From NCBI GenBank assembly GCA_030512295.1, contig JAULSR010000005.1:2666001-2730000 (forward strand): a DNA stretch of 64,000 bases. Direction: 5' to 3'. The notes below the pieces were generated by a model that was not told the DNA's origin, made no database searches, and saw only the letters and a list, made by a program, of their open reading frames with translations. This document shows positions 33,718 to 44,453 of the stretch, one piece after another; within the stretch, counting starts at the first letter, position 1; each line of letters opens with the position of its first letter. A program made the position numbers and the translations under genes. This stretch comes from Bombardia bombarda. Taxonomy: Eukaryota > Ascomycota > Sordariomycetes > Sordariales > Lasiosphaeriaceae.

Positions 33718-36700
33718 ATGGGCGAAGACGACGAAGCTGTCGGTGTCGGGGTCGAGCTCGATGAGGTAGGCCGTGTCGACCAGACACCGAACCGGCCTGT
33801 AGCCGAACATGCCAAACACAATGCACGCGACTCTGTATCTGGCACACCGATGGGGCTGGAAATGGACACGGCAATGGACACGGAGGAAGATGGCAACAGG
33901 GCTTCGACAACTGCCGTAGCTCCTCGGAGGGGTGCAGCAACAGAACAAGACCTTCCTGCACCCTCGAGAAAGCGCAAGTCTCCTGGCCACAGCCTGGAAC
34001 CTCACCCCATAGATGCATCATGGCCTGGTGAAGGACCCAAAAAGGTGAAGTTGGCGGGTGGTCAGGAACACCAGCCTGCCCCGTCATGGGTAACGGACAG
34101 CTCGCTAGGCCGGGACAAGTCCCTGTTATCTGCTGAGTTATGGCATCACATATTCACGTTTTGCCCTCCTAAATTGCTGGGCAATTTGTTGCGCGTCAAC
34201 AAATTGTTCAACCTCTATCTCGATCCCTCGTCGTCAGTTCGCAAAGAGTTTCCTATTTCTGTGACTGGCGGTGCTTTAGCCCTCTTGAAGCCCAACGCCA
34301 TTTGGCAGGCTTCAAGACGGCTGTTTTGGCCGTACATGCCTGCGCCCCTTAGATCAAAGACCGAGCTTGCTATGTGGCAGCTTGCATGTTCTCGCAGATG
34401 TCAGAACTGCGACAAGATTGGGGCTCTGGATCTGTCGGGCCCGCCTAGCTCGTGGCGTTCCGGCCCAGGCTCTGAATGGGTAGCCATTATTTGGCCATTT
34501 GCCAGTCGCATGTGCGGATCTTGTCTACTGCAAAAATCTGTCAAGGTGCGTTGTTGGTGATACGGGAAGGGAAGACGCTGTCTGACACAAGCTACAGGAA
34601 ATCGACCTATTGCTATCGCCATCCATACCTGCTGCGATTGTACCCGCCCTTCCGTTTGTGTTCCTGACCCAGGAGCTTCACCTTATCTCGACTGGCACGA
34701 TCGAACAAGGCCAATTGCCTGCCAATGTGCAGATTACCAAGCTCTTTTCGTCATCTGATGTGGATGCGATGGAGAAGGAGTTCTTAGCCGTGAGGGACAT
34801 GGGGCCGGGAACTGTGGACGAGTGGCTGAAAGGCCTCGATAGTCGAGGCAATAACTTGCGTCACGAGGCATCGAAATGGGAGAAGTGGGAAAGTTCTGGT
34901 GGTGCTGCGAAAATGCTTACGCAACTCTACCCGGGACACATAAAGCAGGCGTCAGTCGTCCCAGTTGAGGTTCACATTGCATCGGCCAATACCTCCTCGA
35001 GTGCCCCGGCGGCGAACCCTCCCTCAGCTCAATCACTGCCCCAAGCCCGTCATGGACGAACCATGGAGGAGGTGGCCGAACTGAAAGCATCCAGGAAGAT
35101 TGAGATTGAGCGTCGTGCTCTACTTCTGGATCCTCCTTTGCCCGCAGATGTTTTGCGTCACATTCCTTCCTTTCAGGCTGCCACTCATATCATCACTCCG
35201 CTGGATGACAATGCCTGGGAGCTCCTCAAGCCACGACTGTTAGCGCAGCGAGCAGATGCCGAACAACGAGAGAGAGAAAGTGAGGCCCAAAATGCAATCA
35301 AACAAGATCGCGACGACCGCCGTCATCTCGAGACGACCCTAGCCACTACAAAGGAGGCTAGGGACCTGATCGATAAGGACTGGGAGGAAGTACAGGCACC
35401 GGTACGGGCAAAAATAGCCAGCTATGCGGACGATATAATCCGTGACAACTGGGAGAAGGGCAAGAAGGTTACTAAGGACAATTGCTCCAAGTTTGCCGCT
35501 GAAGTGCTCATAACCACTCGGAAGCGCTTTTATGCCGACGTCGCAAAGGATGCTGCTGCTGCCAAGGCAGCCGGTCAAACCCCTCCTGTCGACCCCCTGA
35601 AGGGTCCATTCACACAGAAGTTGACCTTGGAAAACATGAAATGGATCTTTGATACTAAGATCAAACCTTACACCGAGTCCCATTGCAAGGAGCTGTTTTA
35701 TTGTAACGGCTGCGAAGGAAATTACAAGACATTTGGCTTCGAGGGTGTTATTCAACATTACGCAGCAAAGCACACCAACTCTCTTAGCGTGGGCAGCGTG
35801 GTTGTGCATTGGAGGGCTGAGTGGCCAGAACTCCCCCCCTTCAGCCCTGAAGCTCGAGCAGTCAAACCACCCTTTTACGGACCGGTTCCGACCACCTTTG
35901 CCATTAATACATCACTTCCTCGAAACCCATACGACTACCATGTCCCTCCTGGGCCTCCCGGACCTCCAGCCTACCCGCCGCAACCTCCACCCAGCTATGG
36001 TCTAACGCCATACAGCGATCACTTCCATCATCCACCACCCCCGCAACCATATCAGCCTCAGACCACATATCCCCCGTTTGCACCGCAGACGAGCTATGCA
36101 CCGGCGCAACCCTACGTTGCTCAGCCTGGCCCATATCAACAACCGCCTTATCAGCCACCTGCTGGTCTTTATCATCCTCCTCCTCCCACCGCAGGTGTTG
36201 AATCTGCTCAAATATATGGGCCCCAACAAGGCAGCAATTACAACTACAACTACGGCCCGTGCCCGGCCAATACGCAGGCTCACTACACTGCTCCCCCACC
36301 TCTCACCTATCCGGACACGTACCAGACGAAACTTGAGGATGTTGCTCATCATTCTCGGGAAGTTTGGCATTCGCTGAGCAACGTCAAAGACCTTCCTGGT
36401 AGTATGAGGGTATTTGTTACCATACACCATCTCGTCAAGAGATATCGGTTCAGGTTCGGTGAAACCCCTCCGCTATCTATATTCATCGATGGCCTGTCGA
36501 ACAACAAGGACATGCGTCCTGTCCGTAACGTCAACGGCTTGGTTTGTAAGACATGTCATTATGGACTTGGCAACGCCGCCTCGGTAGAACAAGAAAGGAA
36601 AAGCTTCTCTTTGCCACAACTGGCAAACCACTTCCAGTCTAAACATGTCGAGCCGATGCAGAATTCTCATTCCCCCCCTGATTGGGCCGTGGATATGGTG

Positions 36701-38344
36701 CTATTACCCGACCTCAGCCTTGTCGCTGGCCTTGGCTCTACCCTCAACGACAACCAGAGAAGTTTGATCGTCGATGCAATTCCGGATGCTTTTCAGTTGC
36801 AGACCACGGCTCCTGCCGAGTCACCTTACCAAGACCAACAAGACCATAGCAGGGCATATCCGGCTGTTATGGGAGATAATCATAATGGATTTTATGGCGC
36901 ACCGTTGCTACCGCAGACAAACACACGCAATAGCTCTGCAAAGGAGGATGGGTCTTCTCATGATTATCGGTCTAGCAGGCAACCTGCTGGGGCGTATGGT
37001 TCCCGGGGCTATCCCGATTTGAGCCAATCTCAGAGACCTTCGTTGCCCGCGGATGCGTCGCAAGACCATGCTTCGTTTCCGGCCACTGCTGTCGCACATG
37101 ACAGAGCCATGGTCAGCGCAATCAGCGTAACAAACTCGGAGCACGACCGAGTAATGAATAGCGAGGGTGGTCGCCACTCATCGCAGAGCTCTCGGCCTGT
37201 CCGCGAGCAAACGACGTCCCAAACCCACAGGAAAAGGGGGGTTAAACACAAGCGGGGGAAGCTGCAGAGCGGCGGCGAAAATGGCAGGCGTGCATCCAAA
37301 GAAGAATCCATGGAGGATGAAAAGGAGGTGCGCCGAGAAGAAGACGATATTAGGGCAGTATGGGCTGCGGAACGGGCTGAAGCAGCGCGCCTGTACTCCC
37401 TGTCCAAAGCAGAGCAAAAAGAGAAGACGGATAGGGCACATATTCCGGAAGCCCAACAGCCCAGCATTATCACGACACAGCATCCACAAAGACCTCTGCG
37501 CCATAAGGCTATAGCTCAACCGGCGCCCCTCAAGGAGGAACCAAACCTCATGGCAGCATTAGAAATGCACCTCGACCAAGGACGCCCACCAGCAAATCTG
37601 AAGCAGCAGCAGATGCTAAGTAACATCATTGTTGCAGATGACAGCAGCTCAGTACTTCCCGCCAACGCCAGATATGCGGCTCGTTCCTACGCCCGTCATA
37701 GTGATGGTGGTGACCGCTCGAGATCACCGACATATGGAGCGCGATATTATCAGCCAGAATTGCCGCCAAGAGATGGCAGCCCAGCCGCGCGGCAGCTGGA
37801 GCCCGTATATTATTCCAGGCCAGTGCCGGTCGAGCGGCACGAGACAGGATATGACAGATACGGTGTGCGGGCTGAAGTGCCTGAGCAAATGCCACGCCGA
37901 GTGGATGACAAGCGATATGACTGGCCTCTTCCCCGGCTCGAGGACCATGGTCATGGTCACGACGGTGCGCTGGCGGCACTGCGACCAGAGTACTACCAGT
38001 ACGCCGAAGAGGCCCGTCGTCCCCCTCGGCCACCAGTCGAGGCATTGTATGAGATTGTGCATGTGATTGACGAGAGCGGAGAATACTATATCCAACGGCC
38101 GGTACGACGCGGGCCGCCACAGAGTAGGTATGTGTATGGGGTGGATCGGACGACACACGGCGATATGGACCATTATGGTGCCGGCGAGTCGGCCTACATT
38201 CCTGTTTCGAGAGCCGGTCCCGGTCCCGGTCCACCACCACATGGGCCAGTCGAATTTGGCGCTGCGGTGGAACATCGACGAACAAGTCATCGAAATGAGG
38301 CAGTGCATCAGGAGGAATATGACCCTCGATTTCCAGGCGTGTAG
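33718..38344 (+). CDS. Large F-box protein with two Cys/His zinc-finger-like motifs
   Basis: Two exons, 33718-34545 and 34598-38344, giving 1524 residues. Residues about 137-180 (LSAELWHHIFTFCPPKLLGN, then LLRVNKLFNLYL) fit an F-box, usually the Skp1-docking part of an SCF ubiquitin ligase. A CxxC-CxxC pair (SRRCQNCDKIG, SRMCGSCLLQ) follows near 235-275. A charged helical part contains EVAELKASRKIEIERRALLL. About residue 642 is FYCNGCEGNYKTFGFEGVIQ followed by HYAAKH, a C2H2-like finger. Residues about 725-850 are Pro/Tyr/Gln-rich. About 924 is VCKTCHYGLGN ... LANHFQSKH, a second finger. The C-terminal 500 residues are disordered and highly charged. This resembles uncharacterised large fungal F-box proteins; target and role are unknown. 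A nuclear role is suggested by basic stretches (SRKRKS, HRKRGVKHKRGK) only. Confidence 0.82.
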
Positions 38345-39349
38345 TGTGGTCGTGTGTTATGTACTTTCACACAAACATGCGCAATGGGAACAGGAACCAG
38401 CTCACCTTGGGGGCGGACTTTGGAGTTTTGGAAGTGCAAGCGCTGCCAGCCTGGCTCGTCGCTACAGCCGTTCGTTGAACGTGGGAGTCATATGTTTGTC
38501 TTACAACATGCACGCGCGCATTTGAAGTGCTTTTGAAGATGGAAGATATGGCGGAGGATTGCTCTAAGTGGTAGCCGCTTCAAAATACCTACGTACCTTT
38601 TTACAAGTCCTGGAAAACAAGGAGAAACAAAAAACGGCTTCGGTAGTCTATCTTTTCCCGTCAGTTGCCCAGGTCCAATCAAGGCGGTCAGGTCCAGTGG
38701 CGTTGGTGGGTTGCTGTTGGGGAGGTGTTTCGTCGGTCAGGGCGCATTTGACAGGAGAAGGGTTGATTGGTAGTTGGATGGCGGGGGTAGATGCGGATGC
38801 AGGGGTTGTGCATCCAGTCATCTTCTATCCCTATTCCAAGTCTGGAAAGCAAACATTCATAGCTGCTCCTCCACGGCCATTCATATTTGGTGCCACAGCT
38901 GTCTTCCTTGGCCATATAAAGCACATGTATTTATCATGAGCGATGCCCTCCTCTGCTGCTGGGATGATTTGGACGATGCCCGCTGTTCTTCCTCCTTTCA
39001 ACCTACCTTTTACATTCTCTCATCTGTCACTTCGTCTGCTACGATTGTCACTCTTTAGTTTGTCCTAAGTAATACCTAGGGACTGCTGGCCAGTCAACTT
39101 TTTATATCCCCTCGTTACACACACAGCCAATCACCTGTGACAAAGGCCCCTTCAACAGATGACAGTGTTGCTCCACGCATGCGTTCACTCTCCATAAAAG
39201 TCACATCTACTTGACCTTTCGCTCTCTGCCTCCTACTATCCACCGCTCTACCAGCAACAACAGATCTGCTTCCCAATAGCCTGCCAACAGCAAGAGAATA
39301 GTCAGCCCCTCAAGAAAGTCACAAAGACAAAACAAGCAAGACAAACAAC
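38345..39349. other. Intergenic upstream of small secreted protein
   Basis: About 1 kb, no gene. The sequence before 39350 has a TATA-like element and a C/A-rich unstructured leader (39240-39349). Confidence 0.6.
39193..39200 (+). promoter_or_regulatory. TATA-like element before secreted protein gene
   Basis: CATAAAAG about 150 nt upstream of the ATG, followed by a C/A-rich leader ending in AACAACATG. Placement suits a strong inducible or secreted-protein promoter; inferred only. Confidence 0.35.
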
Positions 39350-40038
39350 ATGCGCGCAAGCCATATCTTTGCGGTGCTCTTTGGCGGCCTTGCCGCCGCC
39401 TTCCCTTTTGTCGCCATCAAGAGGGCCGGGGAGGTCGACGCCCAGTCGGCAATCGAAGCCATCATGCCAACCTCCAACACCTGCTCCGGCGCCCAGTTCC
39501 CGGACGAGTGCAGAACCGCCGCGCAGGCGGCCTCTTACATTATCACCTCGCTCACCGGCTACTCATATGGCCAGATCGCGGCCATGCTGGCCCTCATGGG
39601 CTACGAAAGTGCCGACATGAAGTACAAGCACAACGTGTTTCCTGGCACGCCCGGCCAAGGTACCGCCAACATGATGATGCCCAATGTAGGTGTTGTATCC
39701 GGTCATTACTGCGAGTTGTCTGTGTTAAAGAGAGAAAGAAGAGAAGACTTGGGTTGACGATATGTTTGCAGTTCGTTGCCGGCTACGCAGAGTCCATCAA
39801 GCCGGGTTCTACGGCAGACAAAACACCAGCCGAGATCCTGGCCATGGTCACGCCCGATGAGCACAACTTTGGCTCCGCCGCCTGGTATATCAAGACAACA
39901 TGCCCTGGCGTGATGGATGGTCTGACGACTGGCAGCAATGATAGTTGGAACGCCTACATGGAATGCATCAGTGTGAGTGGCACTGATGAGGGGCGGTTGG
40001 CATACTGGAACAGGGCGAAGTCGGTTTTTGGCCTCTAG
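39350..40038 (+). CDS. Small secreted protein, lysozyme-like family candidate
   Basis: Two exons, 39350-39685 and 39772-40038; 200 residues. The N-terminus MRASHIFAVLFGGLAAAFPF is a signal peptide; VAIKR ends in a Lys-Arg that could be a Kex2 site, so the mature chain would start at AGEVDAQ. Four cysteines (NTCSGAQFPDECRTA, TTCPGVMD, MECIS) can pair. Conserved-looking blocks are IAAMLALMGYESADMKYKHN, FPGTPGQGTANMMMPNFV, and PDEHNFGSAAWYI. The layout, with a Glu in a helix (YES) and FGSAAWY, recalls conserved fungal secreted proteins sometimes described as lysozyme/transglycosylase-like, but I cannot prove the family. An extracellular role on cell-wall sugars or as an effector is possible. It converges with the amylase gene 338 nt away. 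Confidence 0.8.
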
Positions 40039-40376
40039 TTCTAGTATAATGATGACGGCAGAAGAAACGACAGCAGGCAGCCACGGTTACGTTATGGATC
40101 AATGAATGACTTGTGCAGCCTACATGCATATACATCTACAGCTATATATGACTTTGTATGCTGTGTTCCGATTCCCAGTTTCGGCTTGTCCCATATATAC
40201 TCATGTGCCTGATGAAATGTGCAGTTAACCTAAATGTATGTACATATTTCCGTTTTTTTCCGTGTCAAATATAAAACAACGAAGTGAATAAAATCAGCAA
40301 CCCCAGCCGGCCCGACGTCGAACTAGTCTATACCTTGGGTATACGACAACCAGTTTAAGTGTTTCACACAAAGCTG
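40039..40376. other. Convergent intergenic region
   Basis: 338 nt between two 3' ends. AT-rich with several TATA/ATATA words (40120-40270), suiting 3' processing. No gene. Confidence 0.6.
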
Positions 40377-42935
40377 CTAGCCTTGCCATGTGTTGGAGAC
40401 CGTGGCAGACGCGCAAGGGACGGTGTATGTGTGATTCGGGTCCGCCTCCCAAGTCACTGTCCCGGAGCTGGTGGTCTTGATGAACTTGTACTGGATAACG
40501 GCCCCGGGGGCGAGGTTGACGGTCCCGTACCACAGGGGGTTGCTGCTCGTGTACTTGGATGCGCTCAGGGCGACGGCGCTGCCAGCGACCCAGCTTCCAA
40601 GAGCAGACGTGTTGCCAACTCTGTTTTTGTTTTGGCGACGTGTTAGCTTGTCTTTCTTCTCCGTCTATGGTGGGGAGGGTGGATTGGTATGTTTACATCT
40701 TGACTGTCTCGCCATAGGCGGTGGTCACGAGGGCGTTGAAGGTGACTGGTACTGTCGTGGCGGTGCAGGAGGCAGAGGCCGAGGCCGAGGCTGAGGTTGA
40801 GGTTGAGGCTGGGACATTAAGACATGTCAGTATTTCTGTTCAGCGTCGCGGGTGGTTTCTCTCGGGTTTGGTAGTCATATGAGGAGGGCTTACTCTTGGA
40901 GGTTGAAGTCAGAGTCACAGTCGTGGTCGATGTCGAGGTTGAGGTCGAGGTCGAGGCCGAAGTCAAAGTCGAGGTCGAGGTCGAAGTCAGAGTCAGAGTA
41001 GCGGTGCCGACCAGGGACGGACATATGCTGCTTCCATAGAGACGTGCCGTAGGATATAGGACCCTTGGGAGGCCACCGGTGAGGGTGATGGCAATGTTGC
41101 CGCTCGAGTCGGTAGTGAAGGCGGTGCAGCTGACAATGTCGATGAGCGGCTGACTCGGAGTGAAGCCCGTTGACGAAGAAGACAGGGTGACGGTAGCTGA
41201 CGACGAGGATCCGACATTGGTGAAGACTCCCACGACCTGGTAACCCGTGTACCCCTTGCGCATGGCGATTGTGTGGCTGTCCGAGTAAATAACGTAGGCA
41301 CTGTACGAAAGATAGTTGGCGTCTTGGCCGATGGCTCGGGTCCGGATCTGGTTCAGCTTGGCAATCCAGGTATAGAGCTCCGAGGTCGTTGGGTAACCAG
41401 AGAGCCAGACCGCCTCTCGGTTATTGGGCGTCTCGGTGCCAGCATAGTGCTGTTCTTGTCCCTGGTAGATGATGGGGATACCGTCTTTGAGCATGGTGAA
41501 TGCGATTGCCTGTCAACATGTCCGTCAGAGAGAGGAGAAGAGGAAAGGGCAACTTAGATACACATTGTGTCTTTCTTGCAAGGAGGCTTACGTTCTTGAC
41601 CAGTGCCTAAGATGAAGAGTGATGATGATTAGCGGCTGCTGTGTACATAGGTATATCAGCCTCCCCACTCAGGTGCAGCATCCAACATACCATGTCGCTA
41701 GTGAGAGATGGGAACCGCGCTTGGTCGTGATTCTCAAGGAACGAGCCATAGAGACTTAGGTCGATGGCTGTGTAGATGGTTAGATGAGTGGTTAGGGCCA
41801 GAGGGAGAGAGAGATAGATGACAAGTAAATACATGCCGACATTCTTGAGCGATTGCAAGCCACTCACGAGGCTGCTTATGCTCCCACTCGTCGACTGGAA
41901 GGCACGGGTAATCCAGTAATAGCTCGGATAGTCAACAAGACCCTCGATATAATTCTGGTAGGGCGCGAGATAGACGGGATCTCCGTTGAAAACCTCGCCT
42001 ATCGAATAGACGCCGGATGCTGCCCTGAAGCCGGCGTAGAAAGATGTCTCGACGTGTTTGGCGCTATCAATGCGGAGGCCATCACTGAGGACGGTTCGAC
42101 GCACATGTCAGAGAGGACAAACACAAGAAGGGCATTCATTGGTGCTATTCTGTTTGATGTTTTGGATTGTCTTACATGGAATAAGTAGAGACCATGCTGG
42201 TGATCCAGTTGTTCCAGATGCGGCGAACATCGTCGCTGTAGAAAGAGAGAGCACTCGTGTGTTAGCAGCAATGCCATGACGCCCAGTTACCAGTCTATCT
42301 TGTTTTACCACCTACTTTTCAGTGCGGAGGTCCGGCAGGCTGACAATGTCGCTTCCCTGCCAGCAGACCTCGACCGACGTCTGGTTGTTGTAGTCGATGG
42401 TGCAGGGCGAGTGATAGTAGGACGAGGAGGAGAAGGGGTTGAAGAGGCCATAGTTGACGCAAGACCTGCAGCCATTGTAGGCCATGTGGTTGGTGACGAT
42501 ATCGACCATGAGATACATGGATCGGGCATGCAGGGCGGCCGAGAGAGCCACCAGGTCGGCCGAGGTGCCGAAGGCTGAGTTCAGAGACCATATGTCCTGG
42601 GCCCAGTAACCGTGGTACGAGGACCCGTCCTTGGTGTTGCCGTCCATTTGCTTGACGATGGGCGATATCCAGACGGCCGTGAATCCCATGCCCTGGATGT
42701 AGTCCAGCTTGGATATGAGCCCCTGCCAGGTGCCGCCGCAGTAAACCTGCTCGCTCGTGACGCATTGCGCCGTCGTCGAGAGGTCGGTTCGAGCAAACCT
42801 GTCCGTCACCACCTGGTAGATGGACTGCTTCCGCCACTCGGCCGCTGTAAGTCCTGCCACAAGAGTCACCTGTGCAAGCGTCGCCAGCACTGCTGCTGCC
42901 ACCGTCAGATGGAACCTTTGGCCAGAGATGCGCAT
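40377..42935 (-). CDS. Secreted alpha-amylase, GH13 with C-terminal CBM20
   Basis: Eight exons: 42316-42935, 42176-42235, 41837-42084, 41691-41767, 41592-41606 (15 nt), 40894-41509, 40697-40808, 40377-40620; 663 residues. It hydrolyses alpha-1,4 bonds of starch outside the cell. The signal peptide is MRISGQRFHLTVAAAVLATL. GH13 regions are clear: QSIYQVVTDRFAR, MVDIVTNHMA, GLRIDSAKHV (catalytic Asp), SIGEVFNGD (acid/base Glu), FLENHDQARF (third Asp), GIPIIYQGQEQHYAG. A Thr/Ser repeat linker (STSTSTLTS..., likely O-glycosylated) leads to a starch-binding CBM20 (TFNALVTTAYGETVK, GNTSALGSWVAG, YKFIKTTSSGTVTWEADPN, ending NTWQG). The third intron seems to use a GC donor (GCATGT at 41836); the alternative GTATTT donor with a later acceptor would delete the conserved Asp of the ENHD block. 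Confidence 0.93.
40920..40992. repeat. GAGGTC/GTCGAG hexamer array coding the amylase linker
   Basis: Degenerate hexanucleotide units encode the Ser-Thr linker between GH13 and CBM20. A second short block is at 40775-40808. Confidence 0.7.
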
Positions 42936-43030
42936 CGCGACGGTTGATATTGTTGATTGACCGAGTGACTGAGTGACTGAGCGACTGACTAACTGGGGCA
43001 CGGCTCGACTCGGGGGGAGTCACCTCCCCC

Positions 43031-43041
43031 TTTTACTTATA
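43031..43041 (-). promoter_or_regulatory. TATA box of the amylase gene
   Basis: TATAAGTAAAA on the minus strand, about 100 nt upstream of the amylase ATG. Position and sequence fit a TATA box; inferred. Confidence 0.45.
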
Positions 43042-44251
43042 GAGAGAGCTTGCATGCATGATCAGATAGATGACAGCTGACTGACTGACACGTCTTGTCG
43101 TTACGCATTGCCTGTCTCCAAGGCCAAGGAAAGGGACGAAAGGAGACCAGAAAATAAAGCAAAAAAAACAAGAAAGCACAAAGGAGAAACGAAGCTCCGG
43201 AGGGGAAATGGTCATCCCCTTCTCTCGCCAAAAAAGCAAAACCAGCAAGACATACGGCACTCCCCGCTCCAATCGGGCCGTCGCCTTCGACTCTCTGTCG
43301 GATGGTTAGGTACATTGTGACTAGCTGTAAACCCGACCATGGTGCGTTATGATTTTACACCGCGGTATAGCGCCTGGGTCATCTTGGTGTTTGACCAAGA
43401 CGACGACGCATATACCTTTGGTGTTGACTTCCCCACGATGCTGCCCGTACAGTCATGCTCCCGTCAGGGGCAGCCGCTGCCACGTCCAATAGGCGGATTG
43501 GATGCATCATGCACACCAGGGGCAGGGGGCAGGCCCTGCAGTGGCTGTTGCGGGCCTGTGGTCTACCCCATAGTTGCTACCCCAGAAAAACCTGCAAGCC
43601 CAACCCTACCTTATGTACTTCATCACTTCTTACCTCTCAAGAGCCGCACATGGGCATGCGGGGGCAAAAGAGGAAAGGCCCGAATGTGCTAGCGATGTTT
43701 CCGTCGGCCGTGGATTAGGTGTCTAGGTGTGCACCAGCGAGGCGCATCCCAAATCAGTCAGTCGGACATCTGTGTCGAAACAGTAGGGTATTCCCGTCCA
43801 GAGGTTGACGGCGGGGGGAAAAAAGTGTGGGGAGATGAGGGGACACCACCATTTGCCAAGTGAGCTAGAATCTTCGGCCAAATTGTCACGGACCCAACAT
43901 GCTTCTTTTGACCAGTAGTGCCGAGCCAAGCGCTCCATTTTCACGTGTGCCTCCGAGCTGGCCCCGAGTCTTTGGGCCCACCTCCGAGTCTGCCGACGAT
44001 GCATCTTGGTAGAGGAGGGTAGAGGAGGGTATATTCTATGTTACAGTGTGTCAACTACTTACCATCCTGCTCACCATCCTGTCCACCAACCAGGAACATG
44101 AGGCAGTCGTCATCATCACGCTCACTACCCCCTTGACCCCGCGGCTTCTGCTCGGCACTATGGCTACCGCTGCTGACCCCACAACGCTTCACCTCCCCGG
44201 CGGCATATTATTAGAGCTGCCAAAAGAAAATAGGTTGCCGTCTGCCGATCC

Positions 44252-44255
<4 letters not shown>

Positions 44256-44282
<27 letters not shown>
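44256..44282 (+). repeat. (TGC)9 microsatellite, intergenic
   Basis: Nine uninterrupted TGC units downstream of the Zn(II)2Cys6 gene stop, not in a supported CDS. Confidence 0.9.
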
Positions 44283-44453
44283 GACGCTTCTGTGTTGCCA
44301 GAAAAGAACTGGAACGACTGGTCGGTTCCCCAATTCGCTGTTTGCGTGTAGCTTTCAAACGAGTCCTATATAAGATTCTTGTCAGTTTCCAGTTTTACGG
44401 TCCGAATACGGCTGCAGACAACTGGGGCAAGGAAGGGTGGAACGAGTGCCTCA

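Larger units (their letters stand above)
42936..44453. other. Amylase promoter region and 3' side of TF gene
   Basis: About 1.5 kb, no gene. It includes an ACTGAGTG/GACTGACT-like short repeat at 42958-42990 and 43068-43090, an A/G-rich patch (43120-43200), and a (TGC)9 microsatellite at 44256-44282. No clear CGGN8CGG AmyR site was seen near the amylase start. Confidence 0.5.

Noticed and set aside
40894..42935. Amylase as a horizontally acquired bacterial gene
   Set aside because: Eight-exon structure, fungal signal peptide, Ser/Thr linker and C-terminal CBM20 are all typical of ascomycete amylases.
44256..44282. (TGC)9 as coding poly-Cys or poly-Ala
   Set aside because: No supported exon covers it; it lies beyond the stop of the transcription factor gene.
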